A stretch of DNA of 64,000 nt from Gilvimarinus gilvus (GCF_030518155.1 NZ_JAULRU010000705.1:62001-126000); one strand, 5' to 3'. Positions 21,360 to 31,739 are shown, numbered from the stretch's first letter. Program-made: numbers and translations. Notes: generated from the letters alone by a model not told the origin.

Positions 21360-23954
21360 CTACTTGTCTTCGAGGAGCAATAAAAATTCTTCACCGGGGA
21401 TAGGCTTACCAAAGAAATAGCCCTGGCCAAAGTCACAGTTCCATTTCATCAAAATAGCCAACTGACGATCGGTTTCCACGCCTTCCGCGACTACTTGCAA
21501 GCCCAAACTGTGTGCAAGGCTGAGGACGGCTTTAGTTAGAGATTCAGGTGTTTTCTGCACTCCCAGTTGGCTGACAAAAGATTTATCAACTTTTAGAATG
21601 TCGATAGGAAAGCGAGTTAGATAACTGAGCGATGAATAGCCAGTACCAAAATCATCGATGGCTAAACTTACACCCAACGACTTAAGCTTATTAAGGGTTG
21701 ACAGTATATGGTCAGATTCATCAATCAGTAAGCGCTCAGTGATTTCCACAGTAATGTGTAAATTTTGAGCTGCCTTTTCAATAATTGCTATCCATAACTC
21801 TAACGAATCGTCTTTACTACTGAATACCCTTGGCGACACGTTAACCGAAAGGCCTATGTCTTTACCGGTCTGCCTGTTTAACTGCGTAATATAGTCACTA
21901 GCGGTCTGTAATACATATCGGTCAATCTCATTGATGCGACCGGTTTCCTCTGCCAGAGAAATAAACGCTTCTGTTGTGATGTTGGTCGACGAATTGCTCC
22001 ATCGAACTAAGGCTTCACACTTGCAAATGGTGTGCGACGCTAAATCGATTATGGGTTGATAATGAACATTCAGTTCTCGGTTCTGTATAGCGTGAATTAA
22101 TTGGGTCGTAAGATTATGCTTTTTTTCCGATTCTATTTGCATGATCTTGGTAAAATACTGCCAGCCGTTGCGACCCGATCTCTTCACCTCGTACATGGCT
22201 TTGTCAGCGTTTGATACCAGCGACTCGGCATTTGTACCGTCATCCGGGTAAAGCGATATTCCGATACTAGCGCCACAAAATATGGTATTCTGATCGATAG
22301 AAAATGGCTTGTTGATACTAGATATAATACTCTGAGAAATGTTCACCGGTATTTTACCGTCGCTCAAATCAATCAATATGACAATAAACTCGTCTCCGCT
22401 ATAACGGGCAACGGTATCAGTTGTCCGGACACAGCTTTTGATTCTGGCAGCTACCTCCCTGAGAAGTTGATCACCGATTGCGTGGCCTAAGTTATCGTTC
22501 ACCGGCTTGAAATTGTCTAGATCAATAAACAAAATGGCGAGTTTCTCGCCGTTTCTTTGACTCAGATGAATTGCTTTGTTAAGACGATTGGAAAGAAGCA
22601 AGCGATTGGGCAAACCTGTGAGTTGGTCGTAAATAGCCTGATGCTGAATTTTATTGGTAATAATTTTACGCTGAGTTATATCTTGTACAGAGCCGAGAAC
22701 AGTGTAGGGCGGAGAAGTATCGTCCAGTGGTTTTCCTTTGAATCTAACCCAGTGTTGATCGCTATCTGGCGCCGTGAATTGTAGCTCTACATCAAAGGGT
22801 TTTCCACGAGAGGCTTTTTTAAAATGTCCGGCTAGGTCATTAGCCTGCTTCGGGTCAAATCTACGCAGTATCTCCGCTAAGCTGGGGTTGGGGGTATCCA
22901 TACACAGGATGTTCCCGGCTTGCTCGCTCCAAAGACTTAACACTAACGAGTCTCGCCTAGGGGTAAGCTGCCAGCCGCCGACTAACGCCAACTTACCCAC
23001 CTCTTCTAATAATGTCTGATTTTTATTTAGAGCAATCTGAAAATCCTGTTCCTGTGTCGTTTGCCGAAAGCGATATAAAACCAGAGCGCTTAAGGTAGCA
23101 CCTATGAGCAAAATCGCCAGGCGCAGCGCCCAGTAGGTAGTACCCTGACCCCCGGTTACGTTCGAGTTGGTTCTCGCCGCGAGTTGCCAAGTGCCATTGG
23201 CAACCGTTAATTCTGTGCGTTGGGTCAGAGGGTCGTCGAACAGTAAAGGGTCGCCAAAAAAGACGGCGCCGTCACGGCCTTTACCGTCGAAGCCTCGTAT
23301 GCCAATCTCAACAGGGAGATTGCTGTCGAGTATACCGGCTGCCTTATAAAGCTTTTGCGTATAGATAGGCGCTGAAACAATGCCCCAAAATTGATCGTCT
23401 GCGGTGATGACTGCGGCGCGGCCAATAACCGCTTCGCCACCCTGCACCATTTGTACCGGTCCCGCCAAAATCATATCGCCGCGTTTTGTTAAGCTGGCCA
23501 CAGCGGGAAGCTGTTCGATATTGGTTCGATAATTGAGACCGACGGCGCGTCGATTATTGTTATCCAGAGGGTAGATCAGTTCGACAACGAGATCGGGCGC
23601 AGCCGCAACATTAACCAGTAGAGGCTCCTGGCGAAAGATCGTACTGGCATAGCGTTCAAAATCACGCTGATTGATATCTGGGTATATCGCAATATGCGCG
23701 GCTAAGCCGCTGAGTAACGAAAGATTATTGTTGAGGACACCACTGAGTTCGGCACTGAGTCGGCTAAGCTCTTGGGTAGCGATCAATTGCTGCTGTTGAC
23801 CTTCCACCTGAGCGATATAGCGTTCAAGGCTTAGCTCAACGAGTAGCATGGTGACGATCACTATCAGGACACTAATAATGGCCCAGCGTTTGGCAGTCGC
23901 TCGAATGGATGAGTGGTGATTCATATATGCAGGGTATTGGTTGTCTACTGCCAA
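21360..23954 (-). CDS. CHASE-PAS-GGDEF-EAL c-di-GMP signalling protein
   Basis: An inner-membrane protein of 864 residues. It has a first helix (about 25-45), a periplasmic CHASE-type sensor domain (about 75-270), a second helix (about 285-303), a PAS domain (about 325-440), a GGDEF domain and an EAL domain. The GGDEF motif reads SGDEF, a variant that may be weak or inactive as a cyclase. The EAL domain keeps EALVRW, the Glu in VEITER, the DDFGTGYSS loop, KVDKSF and AEGVE, so phosphodiesterase activity is likely. The longest frame starts at TTG 23954; ATG 23924 (854 residues) is equally plausible, and neither has a clear ribosome binding site. It is divergent from the histidine kinase at 24237. 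Confidence 0.9.
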   Translation of the reverse strand: MAVDNQYPAYMNHHSSIRATAKRWAIISVLIVIVTMLLVELSLERYIAQVEGQQQQLIATQELSRLSAELSGVLNNNLSLLSGLAAHIAIYPDINQRDFERYASTIFRQEPLLVNVAAAPDLVVELIYPLDNNNRRAVGLNYRTNIEQLPAVASLTKRGDMILAGPVQMVQGGEAVIGRAAVITADDQFWGIVSAPIYTQKLYKAAGILDSNLPVEIGIRGFDGKGRDGAVFFGDPLLFDDPLTQRTELTVANGTWQLAARTNSNVTGGQGTTYWALRLAILLIGATLSALVLYRFRQTTQEQDFQIALNKNQTLLEEVGKLALVGGWQLTPRRDSLVLSLWSEQAGNILCMDTPNPSLAEILRRFDPKQANDLAGHFKKASRGKPFDVELQFTAPDSDQHWVRFKGKPLDDTSPPYTVLGSVQDITQRKIITNKIQHQAIYDQLTGLPNRLLLSNRLNKAIHLSQRNGEKLAILFIDLDNFKPVNDNLGHAIGDQLLREVAARIKSCVRTTDTVARYSGDEFIVILIDLSDGKIPVNISQSIISSINKPFSIDQNTIFCGASIGISLYPDDGTNAESLVSNADKAMYEVKRSGRNGWQYFTKIMQIESEKKHNLTTQLIHAIQNRELNVHYQPIIDLASHTICKCEALVRWSNSSTNITTEAFISLAEETGRINEIDRYVLQTASDYITQLNRQTGKDIGLSVNVSPRVFSSKDDSLELWIAIIEKAAQNLHITVEITERLLIDESDHILSTLNKLKSLGVSLAIDDFGTGYSSLSYLTRFPIDILKVDKSFVSQLGVQKTPESLTKAVLSLAHSLGLQVVAEGVETDRQLAILMKWNCDFGQGYFFGKPIPGEEFLLLLEDK

Positions 23955-24236
23955 AATTTAATACATCGTTGCAATGACTATAGCCGTATTTGGCGCGACA
24001 TGCTTAAAAATACGCCAACGAAAACAGTTGTGGTTCTTTTATTGGTGTCGAAGTGGCCCTATGCGCTTAATAATTGAGCTAGTTGGAGAAAGCGGGCGCT
24101 CTTAAGCTGCGGGCGATCAATGCTCACAAGCCTTCGCCGGGCAATGTTTATGGTGTTCTGATGATATATTGCTTTGGCACCAGATTATCAGACTACAATT
24201 TCTAATAGCCTCGGGTAACTAGTTAAGGATCGCCGC

Positions 24237-26861
24237 TTGTTTAAGTTTTTTATTCAATCCCTATCGTTAGTGGTTGCTTACTGGGTGGTGGGCCTATTGG
24301 CGCTCATGCTAGCCATTCCTCCTGGTTTCGCCACGGCTATTTTTCCACCTATTGGGATTGCCATTGGCGCCGTACTGCTTGTAGGCGTACGGCTATTGCC
24401 TGCAGTCTTTTTGGGGTCGCTGGCGCTCAATCTGACGGTTAGCTTTCAGAGTAACCAAACACTCACCACAGAAGGTGGCTTATTAGCGTCTGGTATCGCG
24501 TTGGGCACTACACTCGCGGTTTCAGTGGCTCACGCGCTGAGCCGGGTCATATTAAAAGAGCGACAAGCGTTTACCCGCGAGGGCGAAATAGCGACCCTGC
24601 TTTTGGCAACAGGGCCTATCGCTTGCGTGCTCAGTGCTAGCTTTTGTACCGCCGCTCTGTACGCAGCAGGGGTTGTGGGACTCGGCAGCCTTGGTGTTAC
24701 CTGGTGGACCTGGTGGATCGGCGACAGCATTGGTGTCATGTTGGCGTTACCCTTGATGTATGTAGCGTTTGGCAAACCGGCGGATGTATGGCGAAAACGC
24801 GCTCTTCACGTTGGTTTGCCTATTGTCATAGCGACGAGCTTAATGACGCTTGTTTTTGTGAGAATTAATACCGCTGAACTTGATCGGCTAGAAAAGGCCT
24901 TTAATCAATTGAGTGTCCCGTTCGCAGCAAACTTCAATTCGGCTCTGGCGGGGCAACTGGGAGTCCTGAGAAGTATTGATGGCTTGCTACAAGCTTCACA
25001 AGATGTCACCGAACAGGACTTTGCAGTTTTTACGCAGGATGTGTTGGAAACCAATCCGGCGTTCTATGCACTATCGTGGAATGCTTACATTGCACACCCT
25101 GAACGTGCAAAAGAGGAGCGAGCCCTGGCAGCGCGAGGCTTGCCCGCGATGATTCGCGAGCGTTCCGAAGAGGGCGTGTTGGTAGGTGCCGGACAGCATA
25201 GTGATTATATTTTCGTAAAATATATAGAGCCGAAAGTCGGCAATGAAATGGCGCAAAGTTTCAATGTCGGTTCCATAGCAAATCGTCGCGAAGCGTTGGT
25301 ACGTAGTGCAAATACAGGCGAGGCGGTGATGACCTCACCGATACAGCTGGTACAAGATACCGTGCAACGTAAAGCGTTACTTATTTTTTACCCTGTATAT
25401 AAAAAAGGTGTCAGTCGTCAACAACTCAGCGCTACTCAGGGCTTCGCCACCGCCGTCGTTGTCATGGAAGAACTGATCAATAAGCTGATAAGTGATTACG
25501 GTACAAGCCCGGGATTTACTGTCGCGGTAGATTATGTTGGCAACCAACAAGAAAATCTCGCGACTTTAGATAGCGCAAAGCTGTCTCAATTGGCGCCATT
25601 GTTGCGATTTGAGCAGACCTACCCCTTCGCAGGTGCGGCGTTGAAAATAACGTTAGAGCCTACCGATACGTTTATTACCAAGCACAAAAGTACACTAACG
25701 TGGACGGTGCTGGCGGGTGGTTTTCTTTTTTGTGCGTTGCTGGGAGGTTTTTTACTTTCGCTGAGTGTTCGTTCTGAACGTATTGGCGAACTGGTGGATG
25801 AAAGGACCGCCGAACTTTCGTCTATTTTGAACAGCGCAACCGATGTCATCTTAACGGTCGACGCAAACGGTGTAATACATCGCCACAATCAATCTGCTGT
25901 AACACTGTTCTCGACAACCGATGCGACGATCAGTGGCTCTCATATTGATGAATGGCTAGAGGCATTTGCCAGAGAAAAAGTCACTATTAGCCGATTCTTC
26001 GATGAACACAACAATACGGTTTTTGATACCACATTAATTACCCAAAATGGCGAAAGAGTGGCGGTAGAGGTCGGTATTAGCTCGGTAGAATTGAGTCAAG
26101 GCTCCTACTATGTAGTGATGTTGCATGATATTACCGAGCGGAAAAAAACTGAAAAACTAAAAAGTGAATTTATCAGTACCGTCAGTCACGAATTGCGTAC
26201 ACCGTTAACGTCTATTGTGGGCTCCTTGAAATTAGTAGAGGCTGGTGTCACGGGTGAAATCAGTGCTAAGGCAAAAAGCATGATTACCATTGCCCGCAAT
26301 AATACCGAGCGCCTGAACGCCTTAGTGAATGATATATTGGATGTTGAAAAGCTGGAGTTTGATCAACTAAAAATTGCAATCAGCGATGTTCCCTTGGTAT
26401 CGATAGTGAAACAGGTCGTTCAGCAAGTTGAAGGCTTTGCGGATGGTTTCGGTGTGACCCTAGAGTTAAGTTGGCAAGAGCACGTGACAGATGCCACCTG
26501 TATTCGGGCCGACGCACATCGCTTGACACAGGTCATTGTAAATATTTTGTCTAACGCAATTAAATATTCGAATAAGGGTGCGAGCGTTATCGTATCTGTG
26601 GGCGTAGAAGGTAAACATGCCGTGATTGCGGTTCGGGACTCAGGCCGGGGTATGCCAGAGTATTTTAGAAAACAAATTTTCCAAAAATTCTCTCAAGCTG
26701 ATTCCACCGACACGCGGGAAAAGAGCGGCACCGGCCTTGGATTATACATTGCAAAATCGCTGACAGAAAAAATGCAAGGCAGCATCAGTTTTGAGTCTGA
26801 ACTTGGCAAAGGCAGTGAATTCTTTATCAGCTTGCCTTTGGCCGAGCCCAACAATAGCTAA
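24237..26861 (+). CDS. MASE1-CHASE-PAS sensor histidine kinase
   Basis: The 874-residue protein starts with an eight-helix MASE1-like membrane domain (about 1-210). A periplasmic CHASE domain (about 230-480), another membrane helix (about 485-505), a PAS domain (about 520-640), HisKA and HATPase_c follow. The phospho-accepting His lies in STVSHELRTPLTS. The ATPase shows the N box (NILSNAIKYS), DSGRGMP and GTGLGLYIAKS. No receiver domain and no adjacent response regulator gene are present, so its partner is encoded elsewhere. The start is TTG 24237 with AAGGAT seven bases upstream. The shared CHASE sensor type with its divergent c-di-GMP neighbour suggests a related signal. Confidence 0.88.
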   Translation: MFKFFIQSLSLVVAYWVVGLLALMLAIPPGFATAIFPPIGIAIGAVLLVGVRLLPAVFLGSLALNLTVSFQSNQTLTTEGGLLASGIALGTTLAVSVAHALSRVILKERQAFTREGEIATLLLATGPIACVLSASFCTAALYAAGVVGLGSLGVTWWTWWIGDSIGVMLALPLMYVAFGKPADVWRKRALHVGLPIVIATSLMTLVFVRINTAELDRLEKAFNQLSVPFAANFNSALAGQLGVLRSIDGLLQASQDVTEQDFAVFTQDVLETNPAFYALSWNAYIAHPERAKEERALAARGLPAMIRERSEEGVLVGAGQHSDYIFVKYIEPKVGNEMAQSFNVGSIANRREALVRSANTGEAVMTSPIQLVQDTVQRKALLIFYPVYKKGVSRQQLSATQGFATAVVVMEELINKLISDYGTSPGFTVAVDYVGNQQENLATLDSAKLSQLAPLLRFEQTYPFAGAALKITLEPTDTFITKHKSTLTWTVLAGGFLFCALLGGFLLSLSVRSERIGELVDERTAELSSILNSATDVILTVDANGVIHRHNQSAVTLFSTTDATISGSHIDEWLEAFAREKVTISRFFDEHNNTVFDTTLITQNGERVAVEVGISSVELSQGSYYVVMLHDITERKKTEKLKSEFISTVSHELRTPLTSIVGSLKLVEAGVTGEISAKAKSMITIARNNTERLNALVNDILDVEKLEFDQLKIAISDVPLVSIVKQVVQQVEGFADGFGVTLELSWQEHVTDATCIRADAHRLTQVIVNILSNAIKYSNKGASVIVSVGVEGKHAVIAVRDSGRGMPEYFRKQIFQKFSQADSTDTREKSGTGLGLYIAKSLTEKMQGSISFESELGKGSEFFISLPLAEPNNS

Positions 26862-26906
26862 TCCGTCGCGGCCAACGGTTTTGGCTGAGGTGTATACCGC
26901 CCAGCG

Positions 26907-27830
26907 CTAGCGGCTTTGGTCGAGCAGCCAGCGGTAGAAGTCTTCACTGCGGTAGACCCGCCGCCAGGCGTCGTGTCCCATGTCCTCATGAATGGTGAAT
27001 CGGACGTTGGGGTGGCCGAGCTGTTCGAGTCGATTAAGCGCCGGGTAAAAGTACTGCGCCGGCACGGTTTGATCACGGCCGCCAGCGAATTGCCAAATTG
27101 GGATCTGATGTTTGGCGATAGGCGCAATATAGGACGGATGCCCCCAGCCCACAACCGGGGCAATGGCTGCAAACAGCTCGGGGTGTTTACTGGCAAGCCA
27201 CCAGGCGCCAAAGCCGCCATAACTCATGCCGGTTAAATAAAGTCGGTTTTTATCGGTTCTGTAGTTGGTTTGCACCGTGCTAATAATGTTGAGTAGGTCG
27301 GTTTCCACCTTGTCCCATCCTTCGGGCAGCATGGGTGGCACGTTACTCATGTCCTTATGTTCTGGCATGCCAGTCATAGCTTGTGGCGTGGCAAAATACG
27401 GGTCTCTTGGCGGTGTTCCATCCTCCAGGCGCTGCGGTATTTGTGATCGGGTGCGATTGTCAATGTAGCTTATGCCCCGTTTGTCCATATCAAACATGTG
27501 CAGCTGAGGGGAGATGATAATAAACGGCAAGTCATTTTTCTGTATCCAGGCTTCGTAAACGGGGCCATGTATTAGCACATAATCCAGTTCATCTTTTCCG
27601 TTGCCTCTTTCGCCGTTGCCGTGCAGGAATACGATAACAGGCCATGAGCGCTCGCTGTCGGTCTCGTATTCGCGCGGTAAATAAAGATAAAAGTCGCGCG
27701 CCTTATTGTCTGCCGTGCTGTTATAGCTTATGCGTTTGAGCTGTGGTTCGGCGCGCGCGGTCTCGCTGTCGGCTGTGGCGGACCCGGTCGCGAGTAGCCC
27801 TGACAGAAAAAATGTAGATATAAAGCGCAT
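26907..27830 (-). CDS. Secreted alpha/beta-hydrolase (esterase/prolyl-oligopeptidase-like)
   Basis: The 307-residue protein has a signal peptide (FISTFFLSGLLATGSATA) and an alpha/beta-hydrolase fold. The nucleophile Ser is in GMSYGGFG (about 203), the acid Asp in GGRDQTV and the His in MGHDAWRRVY. The HGNGERG loop supplies the oxyanion hole. The sequence is like the PHB-depolymerase/feruloyl-esterase-like group found beside carbohydrate-degrading enzymes. The substrate cannot be read from sequence. ATG 27830 is chosen because GAGGT lies six bases upstream and the signal peptide begins there; the frame is open to 27860. It follows the Lrp/AsnC gene on the same strand by 29 bases. Confidence 0.8.
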   Translation of the reverse strand: MRFISTFFLSGLLATGSATADSETARAEPQLKRISYNSTADNKARDFYLYLPREYETDSERSWPVIVFLHGNGERGNGKDELDYVLIHGPVYEAWIQKNDLPFIIISPQLHMFDMDKRGISYIDNRTRSQIPQRLEDGTPPRDPYFATPQAMTGMPEHKDMSNVPPMLPEGWDKVETDLLNIISTVQTNYRTDKNRLYLTGMSYGGFGAWWLASKHPELFAAIAPVVGWGHPSYIAPIAKHQIPIWQFAGGRDQTVPAQYFYPALNRLEQLGHPNVRFTIHEDMGHDAWRRVYRSEDFYRWLLDQSR

Positions 27831-27859
27831 TGAGCAACCTCGAATTTGCATGGTATGCA

Positions 27860-28339
27860 TTAGGCCCTGTGTTGTATTGGCAGAGCTGTCGTGCGAATCG
27901 GGGATTTCAGCACGAATGAAGATTGAACACCGTTGACCCCTTCAACACGGGTGAGCTTACCCAGTAAAAACTGCTGAAATGCATCCATGTCCTCAACAAT
28001 AACTTTAAGCAAATAGTCAGCACTTTGACCGGTGATCAAATGACACTCCAGTACCTCGGGGTAGCTGGCTATTGTGGTCTCAAAATGCTCGAATCGCTCG
28101 GGTGTATGTTTATCCATGCTGATATGGATAAACGCCATTAGGTTCAAGCCTAGTTTGCGGGCGTTAAGCAAAGCAACGTAGCCGTCGATCAGTCCGTCTT
28201 CTTCAAGCTGTCGTACCCGCCGTAAGCACGGTGAGGGCGATAGGCTAATGGCATCGGCCAATTCCTGATTGGAAATACGCCCTTCGCGCTGTAAGCGCTC
28301 TAATATCATGCCATCGTATCGGTCGAGTTGCGTTGTCAC
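27860..28339 (-). CDS. Lrp/AsnC family transcriptional regulator
   Basis: The 159 residues show an N-terminal winged helix-turn-helix (LDRYDGMILERLQREGRISN, SPSPCLRRVRQLEEDGLI) and the C-terminal RAM ligand-binding domain (about 65-145) with VLECHLITGQSADYLLKV. Lrp/AsnC proteins form octamers and respond to amino acids. The start is GTG 28339 with GGAAGG upstream. It is divergent from leuA, and the shared intergenic region carries two look-alike boxes 40 bp apart, so control of leuA and of its own gene, perhaps by leucine, is a reasonable inference. Confidence 0.93.
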   Translation of the reverse strand: MTTQLDRYDGMILERLQREGRISNQELADAISLSPSPCLRRVRQLEEDGLIDGYVALLNARKLGLNLMAFIHISMDKHTPERFEHFETTIASYPEVLECHLITGQSADYLLKVIVEDMDAFQQFLLGKLTRVEGVNGVQSSFVLKSPIRTTALPIQHRA

Positions 28340-28380
28340 TGAGCCTTCCCTTTCTAAATTTCACTTATGGAGATAGTAGC

Positions 28381-28433
28381 GCAACAATATGCTAATTAAT
28401 GTAAATATAACGGTAGTTTCGCAATCATATGCT
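28381..28433. promoter_or_regulatory. Two repeated GCAA(N)ATATGCT boxes, probable Lrp/AsnC operators
   Basis: GCAACAATATGCT (28381-28393) and GCAATCATATGCT (28421-28433) agree at 11 of 13 positions. They have the same orientation and start exactly 40 bp apart, close to four helical turns. Each contains an inverted GCA-N6-TGC. This is the arrangement expected for cooperative binding of a multimeric Lrp-like regulator. They lie in the lrp-leuA intergenic region. The rest of that region (28434-28602) holds only small hairpins. Confidence 0.55.
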
Positions 28434-28602
28434 GCTGTAGCTCCTTTAGACTTTACGCAAAGGGTAGGAAAGTCAGCGCGGGTCACCCGCCGGCAATGGC
28501 TTCGAGCCAAAAGCTCATAGTAGCGCGTTCCTTGGGTGATCCCCATGACACCGAGTTACTGCCTTACCCGCTTACCTAACTACACAGACACGGGAAAACG
28601 AT

Positions 28603-30297
28603 ATGTTGAAGCAGCCAAGCCAAAAATACCAAGCCTTCAGGCCCGTTGCTCTGCCAGAGCGCCAGTGGCCGAACAGAGCCATTGAGCAGCCTCCGATTTG
28701 GATGAGTACCGATTTGCGCGATGGTAATCAGGCGTTGATTGACCCTATGTCAGTGGCGACTAAACTGAAGTTTTTCAAAGCCTTGGTCGCTATGGGCTTC
28801 AAAGAAATTGAGGTTGGCTTTCCGTCCGCGTCGGCCACGGATTTTGAGTTTGTCCGGTTGCTGATCGAGCAAGATCATATTCCGGCGGACGTCACCATCG
28901 AGGTTCTGACCCAAGCCCGCGAAGAGTTGATTAACCGCACTGTAGAATCCGTACAGGGAGCCCATCGGGCCATTGTGCATATGTACAACCCCACCGCACC
29001 GGATTTTCGCGAGATTGTCTATCGCACGGATCAGGACGGTGTCAAAGCCATTGCCGAGCAGGGTACCCATTGGGTGAAACAGGCGGTAGCTCAATATCCG
29101 AATACCGAGTGGGTTTATCAGTACTCGCCCGAAGTGTTTTCCAGTACGGAGCTTGAGTTTGCAAAAGAGGTTGTGGATGCCGTGTCGGCCATATGGCAGC
29201 CCACCGCTGATCACAAAATGATAGTAAATTTGCCCGCCACGGTAGAAATGTCGACGCCCAACACCTATGCCGATCAAATTGAGTGGATGCATCGGCATAT
29301 TGCGCGGCGTGAAAGCATCACACTCAGTGTGCACCCGCACAATGATCGCGGCACTGCCGTGGCCGCCGCAGAGTTAGCGATCATGGCGGGGGCAGATCGA
29401 GTCGAGGGATGTCTTTTTGGCAACGGTGAACGCACCGGAAATGTTGACTTGGTGACATTGGCTTTGAATATGTACACTCAGGGGGTGGCGCCGGGTCTGG
29501 ATTTTAGTCGCATCGATGAAGTGCGCCAATTAGTCGAGCAATGCAACAAAATACCCGTTCATCCACGTCACCCGTACGCGGGGGAGTTGGTTTTTACCGC
29601 ATTTTCTGGATCGCATCAGGATGCTATTAAAAAGGGTTTTGCTGTCCGCAGGGAAGGGGAGCATTGGCGTGTGCCCTACTTACCCATTGACCCCAAGGAT
29701 TTGGGCCGCGATTATGAGTCTGTGGTGAGGGTCAATAGCCAGTCCGGCAAGGGCGGGATCAGTTTTCTGCTGGCACAGGAGTATGGGTTGGATATACCGC
29801 GCCGGCTGCAAATTGAATTTAGCCGTATCGTCCAGGCCCACACAGATAGCACGGGAAAAGAGGCGCGCAGTGCCGATATTTTTGCCCTGTTTGAGTCGGA
29901 ATATTTACAGCGCCCGAACGAGCTGGCCTATAAGAACATCGAGCAACACAGTACCGACGAGTCTGTCACACTGGCCGTCGACGTCGACTTCAAAGGTAAT
30001 ACTGAGCGGCTCTTTGGTCAGGGTAGTGGTCCGATTGCGGCTGCTGTGGCCGCTTTGGCAGACCGGTTAGGTGTCGATATTCAGGTCGTGGATTACCATG
30101 AGCACGCGATTCAAGGCGGTGGAGCATTGGGAGAGGCGGTCGGCTATATTGAGTTGAAAATCTCTGATCAGCCGCCCGTTTTTGGCGTTGGGCGCGATAA
30201 AAGTATTGTCGCGGCGGCGGTTCGCGCCTTGCTAAACGGTATTAGTCGTTCCCAGGCCTTGACGGTTGATGGTTCCCAACGCGACCAAGTTGGCTAA
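28603..30297 (+). CDS. leuA: 2-isopropylmalate synthase
   Basis: LeuA condenses 2-oxoisovalerate with acetyl-CoA, the first step of leucine synthesis. The 564-residue length and the N-terminal [20 protein letters not shown] fit the long form. The DRE-TIM barrel shows [15 protein letters not shown], the metal-binding HPHNDRGT and [10 protein letters not shown]. The C-terminal regulatory domain (about 430-550), which gives leucine feedback, is complete. ATG 28603 is preceded by a weak ribosome binding site (ACGGGAAAACG). Other leu genes are not nearby. The divergent Lrp/AsnC gene probably controls it. Confidence 0.96.
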   Translation: MLKQPSQKYQAFRPVALPERQWPNRAIEQPPIWMSTDLRDGNQALIDPMSVATKLKFFKALVAMGFKEIEVGFPSASATDFEFVRLLIEQDHIPADVTIEVLTQAREELINRTVESVQGAHRAIVHMYNPTAPDFREIVYRTDQDGVKAIAEQGTHWVKQAVAQYPNTEWVYQYSPEVFSSTELEFAKEVVDAVSAIWQPTADHKMIVNLPATVEMSTPNTYADQIEWMHRHIARRESITLSVHPHNDRGTAVAAAELAIMAGADRVEGCLFGNGERTGNVDLVTLALNMYTQGVAPGLDFSRIDEVRQLVEQCNKIPVHPRHPYAGELVFTAFSGSHQDAIKKGFAVRREGEHWRVPYLPIDPKDLGRDYESVVRVNSQSGKGGISFLLAQEYGLDIPRRLQIEFSRIVQAHTDSTGKEARSADIFALFESEYLQRPNELAYKNIEQHSTDESVTLAVDVDFKGNTERLFGQGSGPIAAAVAALADRLGVDIQVVDYHEHAIQGGGALGEAVGYIELKISDQPPVFGVGRDKSIVAAAVRALLNGISRSQALTVDGSQRDQVG

Positions 30298-30380
30298 TTT
30301 TTGGCTCTCTGAAGGTCTGTTTTTACTGCTAAACTGATATAAGCCGCCTTTGAGCGGCCTATATGAGGAGAGCGATCGGG

Positions 30381-31682
30381 TTGAGTCAATCGGTTAAAAA
30401 AGGTCACCTTGCTATTGTCGTTCTACTTATAGTGTCGGCACTATTTGTTCTTGTTTACCGCTGGATTCCCGAGCGGCGGCTCGTGCTTATGCCTCATCCG
30501 GAGGGCACCTACTATTTGTATGATGATTCCGGTATAGGTGGCGCTAACACCGCCAGTTGGGTCAATGCTGATCAACACCATTGGCGCTGCCGGCGCGAGG
30601 CGACGTTGGAATCACAGTTCTGTGGGTTTAATCTGGCGCTCGGACATGAGTATTCGCAAGGTATTGATTTTTCCGATTACAGCGAACTCGTTCTAGCGTT
30701 GGACTATCGCACGCAGGCCGATCTTATCACCGTTTTTTTGCGCAACTTCAATCCTGCGTATTCGACACTCGAGGACGGCAATAGCGCGCAGTATATTCAG
30801 TTTGTTATCCGCCCCGAGGATCGTGAACCCGAGCTCCGTATAGATTTTTCAGAGTTCAGTCTGGCCGATTGGTGGATGAACCAGCGCAAGTTAGAAAGGC
30901 CGTATCGGTCACCCGAGTTCAATAACATTACACTGCTTGGCATCAATATGGGGAGCAATTTACCGGCGGGTAACAACGATATTGTTATAAAGCATATTGC
31001 GCTCACCGGCCCTTGGTTCAGTGAAAAGCATTGGTATCTCGGCATTATTGTGTTTTTTTGGAGTGGAACTTTGCTCTACCTGATTTTTGTTAGCGTAACA
31101 CACCGTAAAAAAGCGATAGAGACGGCAAAGAAATACGAAAATCTGGCGGATGAGCACAAGAACCTGTACGACAAAACGCAAGTGCTTACGGAAATTAGCC
31201 GGCGCGACGGGCTGTCCGGTCTGCTCAATCGATACGGCTTGGCGCAGGCGATAGAGCAGTGGCATATACCCAGTGTAGCGCCGGTGTCGCTTGTGATGTT
31301 CGATATTGATCACTTTAAGCGAATCAATGATCGACGAGGTCATCTGGAGGGCGACAAAGTTATTTGCCGGGTTGCAGAGATATTGCACAATCACAGCCGC
31401 GAGCAGGATGTACTTTCACGTTGGGGAGGAGAAGAGTTTCTGCTCGTGCTGCCGCATACATCGACACAGCAAGCGCATCAAGTGGGAGAAAAAATCCGCC
31501 AACGTATTTTTAATGACGAGTATTTTACCGCTAAAAAATTGACCGTAACCATAAGTTTAGGTATCGCTGCTATGGGCTCAGAACAATCATTTGAACACGC
31601 CCTGCGCCGCGCAGACGATTGCCTCTATCGTGCAAAAGCTATGGGGCGCAATTGCAGTGTTGTTGAAACAGAAGATGTTTGA
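30381..31682 (+). CDS. Membrane diguanylate cyclase with periplasmic jelly-roll-like domain (copy 1)
   Basis: The protein has one N-terminal membrane helix, a periplasmic domain of about 180 residues, a second helix and a C-terminal GGDEF domain with GGEEF, an active-site variant. An RxxD inhibitory site (REQD) lies five residues before it, so product inhibition by c-di-GMP is expected. The periplasmic domain has the GIDFS-Y and FLRNFNP motifs and two Cys (RC...FCG) conserved in the neighbouring paralogue; its pattern recalls CIA30/carbohydrate-binding jelly rolls, which is inference. TTG 30381 with AGGAG upstream gives 433 residues; ATG 30363 is open but has no ribosome binding site. Confidence 0.85.
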   Translation: MSQSVKKGHLAIVVLLIVSALFVLVYRWIPERRLVLMPHPEGTYYLYDDSGIGGANTASWVNADQHHWRCRREATLESQFCGFNLALGHEYSQGIDFSDYSELVLALDYRTQADLITVFLRNFNPAYSTLEDGNSAQYIQFVIRPEDREPELRIDFSEFSLADWWMNQRKLERPYRSPEFNNITLLGINMGSNLPAGNNDIVIKHIALTGPWFSEKHWYLGIIVFFWSGTLLYLIFVSVTHRKKAIETAKKYENLADEHKNLYDKTQVLTEISRRDGLSGLLNRYGLAQAIEQWHIPSVAPVSLVMFDIDHFKRINDRRGHLEGDKVICRVAEILHNHSREQDVLSRWGGEEFLLVLPHTSTQQAHQVGEKIRQRIFNDEYFTAKKLTVTISLGIAAMGSEQSFEHALRRADDCLYRAKAMGRNCSVVETEDV

Positions 31683-31739
31683 CGCAAAATTTTCTGTATT
31701 GACAAGTGGTGCCACAATGGCTTTTCCGAGGTGACCTGA

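Noticed and set aside
28496-28579. A 27-codon frame upstream of leuA with five Leu codons, possible leader peptide
   Set aside because: It has no ribosome binding site, the Leu codons are spread out apart from one pair, and no clear terminator/antiterminator pair follows.
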